This document shows positions 62,565 through 64,000 of a stretch of 64,000 nucleotides of DNA, piece after piece; the first letter of the stretch is position 1, and each line of letters opens with the position of its first letter. Below the pieces are notes generated by a model, which had not been told where the DNA came from, searched no databases, and saw nothing but the letters and a program-made list of their open reading frames with translations. Source of the stretch: Burkholderia ambifaria AMMD (lineage in GTDB: Bacteria; Pseudomonadota; Gammaproteobacteria; Burkholderiales; Burkholderiaceae). The translations under genes and the position numbers were made by a program. The stretch spans positions 3,348,001 through 3,412,000 of the forward strand of contig NC_008390.1 of assembly GCF_000203915.1 (NCBI RefSeq), read 5' to 3'.

Positions 62565-64000
62565 TTACTTCACGCCGACACCGTCGAAGCGGGCATAGCC
62601 GAGCGGCTCGATGCGCATGTCGACCACGTTCTTGCGTACCGGCTGATAGACCGTCGAGTTCGCGATCGGCGAGAACGGCAGCTGCTGCGCGAAGATCTGC
62701 TGAGCCTGCGTGTAGATCTTCGTGCGCGCGTCCTGGCCCGTCGTCGTGCGGCCCTTCTGGACCAGCTCGTCGAACGGCTTGTAGCACCAGTGCGAGAAGT
62801 TGTTGCCCTTGATCGCCTCGCAGCCGAGCAGCGTGCCGAGCCAGTTGTCCGGGTCGCCGTTGTCGCCCGTCCAGCCGATCAGCATCGTGTCCTGCTCGCC
62901 CGAGTGCGCGCGCTTGATGTACTCGCCCCACTCGTACGTGACGATCTTCGCCTTCACGCCGATCTTCGCCCAGTCGGCCTGGATCATCTCGGCCATCAGG
63001 CGGGCGTTCGGGTTGTACGCGCGCTGCACCGGCATGGCCCACAGCGTGATGTCGAAACCGTTCGGGAAGCCGGCCTTCGCGAGCAGCGCCTTCGCCTTCG
63101 CGGTGTCGTACGCGGGCATCTTCAGGTTCTTGTCGTACGACCATTGGGTCGGTGGCACCGGCGCGGTGGCGGCCTGGCCCGCGCCCTGATAGACGGATTC
63201 GAGGATCGCCTTCTTGTTGATCGCCATGTCGAGCGCCTGACGCACCTCGAGCTTGTCGACCGGCTTGTGCTCGACGTTGTACGCGAGGTAGCCGAGGTTG
63301 AAGCCCGGCTGCGACGGCATGTCGATGCCCGAGTCGGCCTTCAGCGTCGCGATGTCGGCCGGACGCGGATAGCTCATCACCTGGCATTCATTGCGCTTGA
63401 TCTTCTGCACGCGCACGCCCGGGTCGGGCGTGATCGAGAAGATCAGCTTCGACAGCTTCACGGCACCCTTCTTCCAATAGTCAGGATTCCCGTCGAAACG
63501 GATCGTCGCGTCCTTCGTGTAGCTGCGGAAGATGAACGGGCCCGTGCCGACCGGCTTCTGGTTGATGTCGGCGGCCTTGCCGGCCTTCATCAGCTGCTCG
63601 CCGTATTCGGCCGACAGGATCGACGCGAATTCCATCGCCATGTTCTGGATGAACGGCGCGTTCGGTTCGGCCAGCGTGAACTTCACAGTGTACGGATCGA
63701 CCTTCTCGATCTTCGTGATCAGCTTGTCGAGGCCCATGTCGGTGAAGTACGGGAACGACACCGGGTAGGCCTTGCGGAACGCCTGGTTCGGATCGAGCAT
63801 GCGCTCGAACGAGAACACGACGTCGTCCGCGTTGAATTCGCGCGTCGGCTTGAAGAAGTCGGTCGTGTGGAACTTCACGCCATGACGCAGGTGGAACGTG
63901 TACACCTTGCCGTCGGACGAGACGTCCCACTTCTCCGCGAGGCCCGGCTCGACCTTCGTGCCGCCGCGCTCGAATTCGACGAGTCGGTTGTAGACGGTGA
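62565..64000 (-). CDS. dppA: Dipeptide ABC transporter periplasmic binding protein (5' part outside window)
   Basis: At least 478 residues remain, the C-terminal bulk of an SBP family 5 protein. The window edge (frame from 63998) starts TVYNRLVEFERGGTKVEPGL, so only the signal peptide and first residues are missing. GVKFHTTDFFKPTREFNADD VVFSFERMLDPNQ and the C-terminal DWAKIGVKAKIVTYEWGEYI are typical. It binds peptides in the periplasm and delivers them to DppBC. First gene of the leftward dpp run. Confidence 0.92.
   Translation of the reverse strand, partial: TVYNRLVEFERGGTKVEPGLAEKWDVSSDGKVYTFHLRHGVKFHTTDFFKPTREFNADDVVFSFERMLDPNQAFRKAYPVSFPYFTDMGLDKLITKIEKVDPYTVKFTLAEPNAPFIQNMAMEFASILSAEYGEQLMKAGKAADINQKPVGTGPFIFRSYTKDATIRFDGNPDYWKKGAVKLSKLIFSITPDPGVRVQKIKRNECQVMSYPRPADIATLKADSGIDMPSQPGFNLGYLAYNVEHKPVDKLEVRQALDMAINKKAILESVYQGAGQAATAPVPPTQWSYDKNLKMPAYDTAKAKALLAKAGFPNGFDITLWAMPVQRAYNPNARLMAEMIQADWAKIGVKAKIVTYEWGEYIKRAHSGEQDTMLIGWTGDNGDPDNWLGTLLGCEAIKGNNFSHWCYKPFDELVQKGRTTTGQDARTKIYTQAQQIFAQQLPFSPIANSTVYQPVRKNVVDMRIEPLGYARFDGVGVK

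Overview
The window is a dense, high-GC stretch of a beta-proteobacterial chromosome, most likely Burkholderia sensu stricto (B. cepacia complex-like). The evidence is the codon bias, a flg locus with flgB-L on one strand and flgA-flgM-flgN divergent, Burkholderia-type porins, a DUF3138 outer-membrane protein, and good FliA (sigma-28) promoters. It is mainly core and metabolic sequence. I see no prophage, insertion sequence, CRISPR array, tRNA or rRNA.

Layout. (1) 1-5.4 kb: end of glmU, glmS, a RelE/XRE toxin-antitoxin pair with a palindromic operator in its promoter, two small hypothetical genes, a cupredoxin + FTR1 iron-permease pair, and a copper-chaperone-like gene. (2) 5.5-21 kb: a putrescine locus. 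It has puuC and puuR leftward, then puuD, puuA, an spuC-like aminotransferase, a complete PotFGHI-type ABC importer, a DUF3138 outer-membrane protein and two tandem PuuB-like oxidases rightward. Transport, the gamma-glutamyl pathway, a possible direct transamination branch and the regulator sit together. (3) 21-30 kb: glutathione reductase, a porin, a YoaK-family membrane protein with a repeat-encoded tail, a split chromate transporter divergent from a LysR regulator, and an NCS2 nucleobase permease, followed by a 7-bp tandem repeat tract. (4) 30-44.5 kb: flgL, flgK, ycgR, then flgJIHGFEDCB leftward, and flgA, flgM, flgN rightward. FliA promoters can be read upstream of flgK, ycgR and flgM. 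(5) 44.6-53.5 kb: an aminopeptidase P-family gene divergent from an XRE-cupin regulator, cca, a GST, an NDUFA9-like epimerase, soluble lytic transglycosylase, and 5-formyl-THF cyclo-ligase. (6) 53.6-57.3 kb: a MarR-like regulator divergent from pxpBCA (5-oxoprolinase) across a perfect dyad, then a 557-bp gap. (7) 57.3-64 kb: a TraB/GumN protein and a dppABCDF-type peptide importer (dppA runs off the window).

Best candidates for something not yet described: the pxpA-TraB gap, where a leftward promoter with a consensus -35, an AT-rich 17-codon ORF and a strong leftward terminator outline a possible structured small RNA or small-protein gene; the ycgR leader, where a terminator-like hairpin lies about 10 nt after a near-consensus FliA promoter that overlaps a second, opposed FliA-like site; and the DUF3138 protein as a possible outer-membrane polyamine channel. 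All of these are inferences from sequence and none has been tested.
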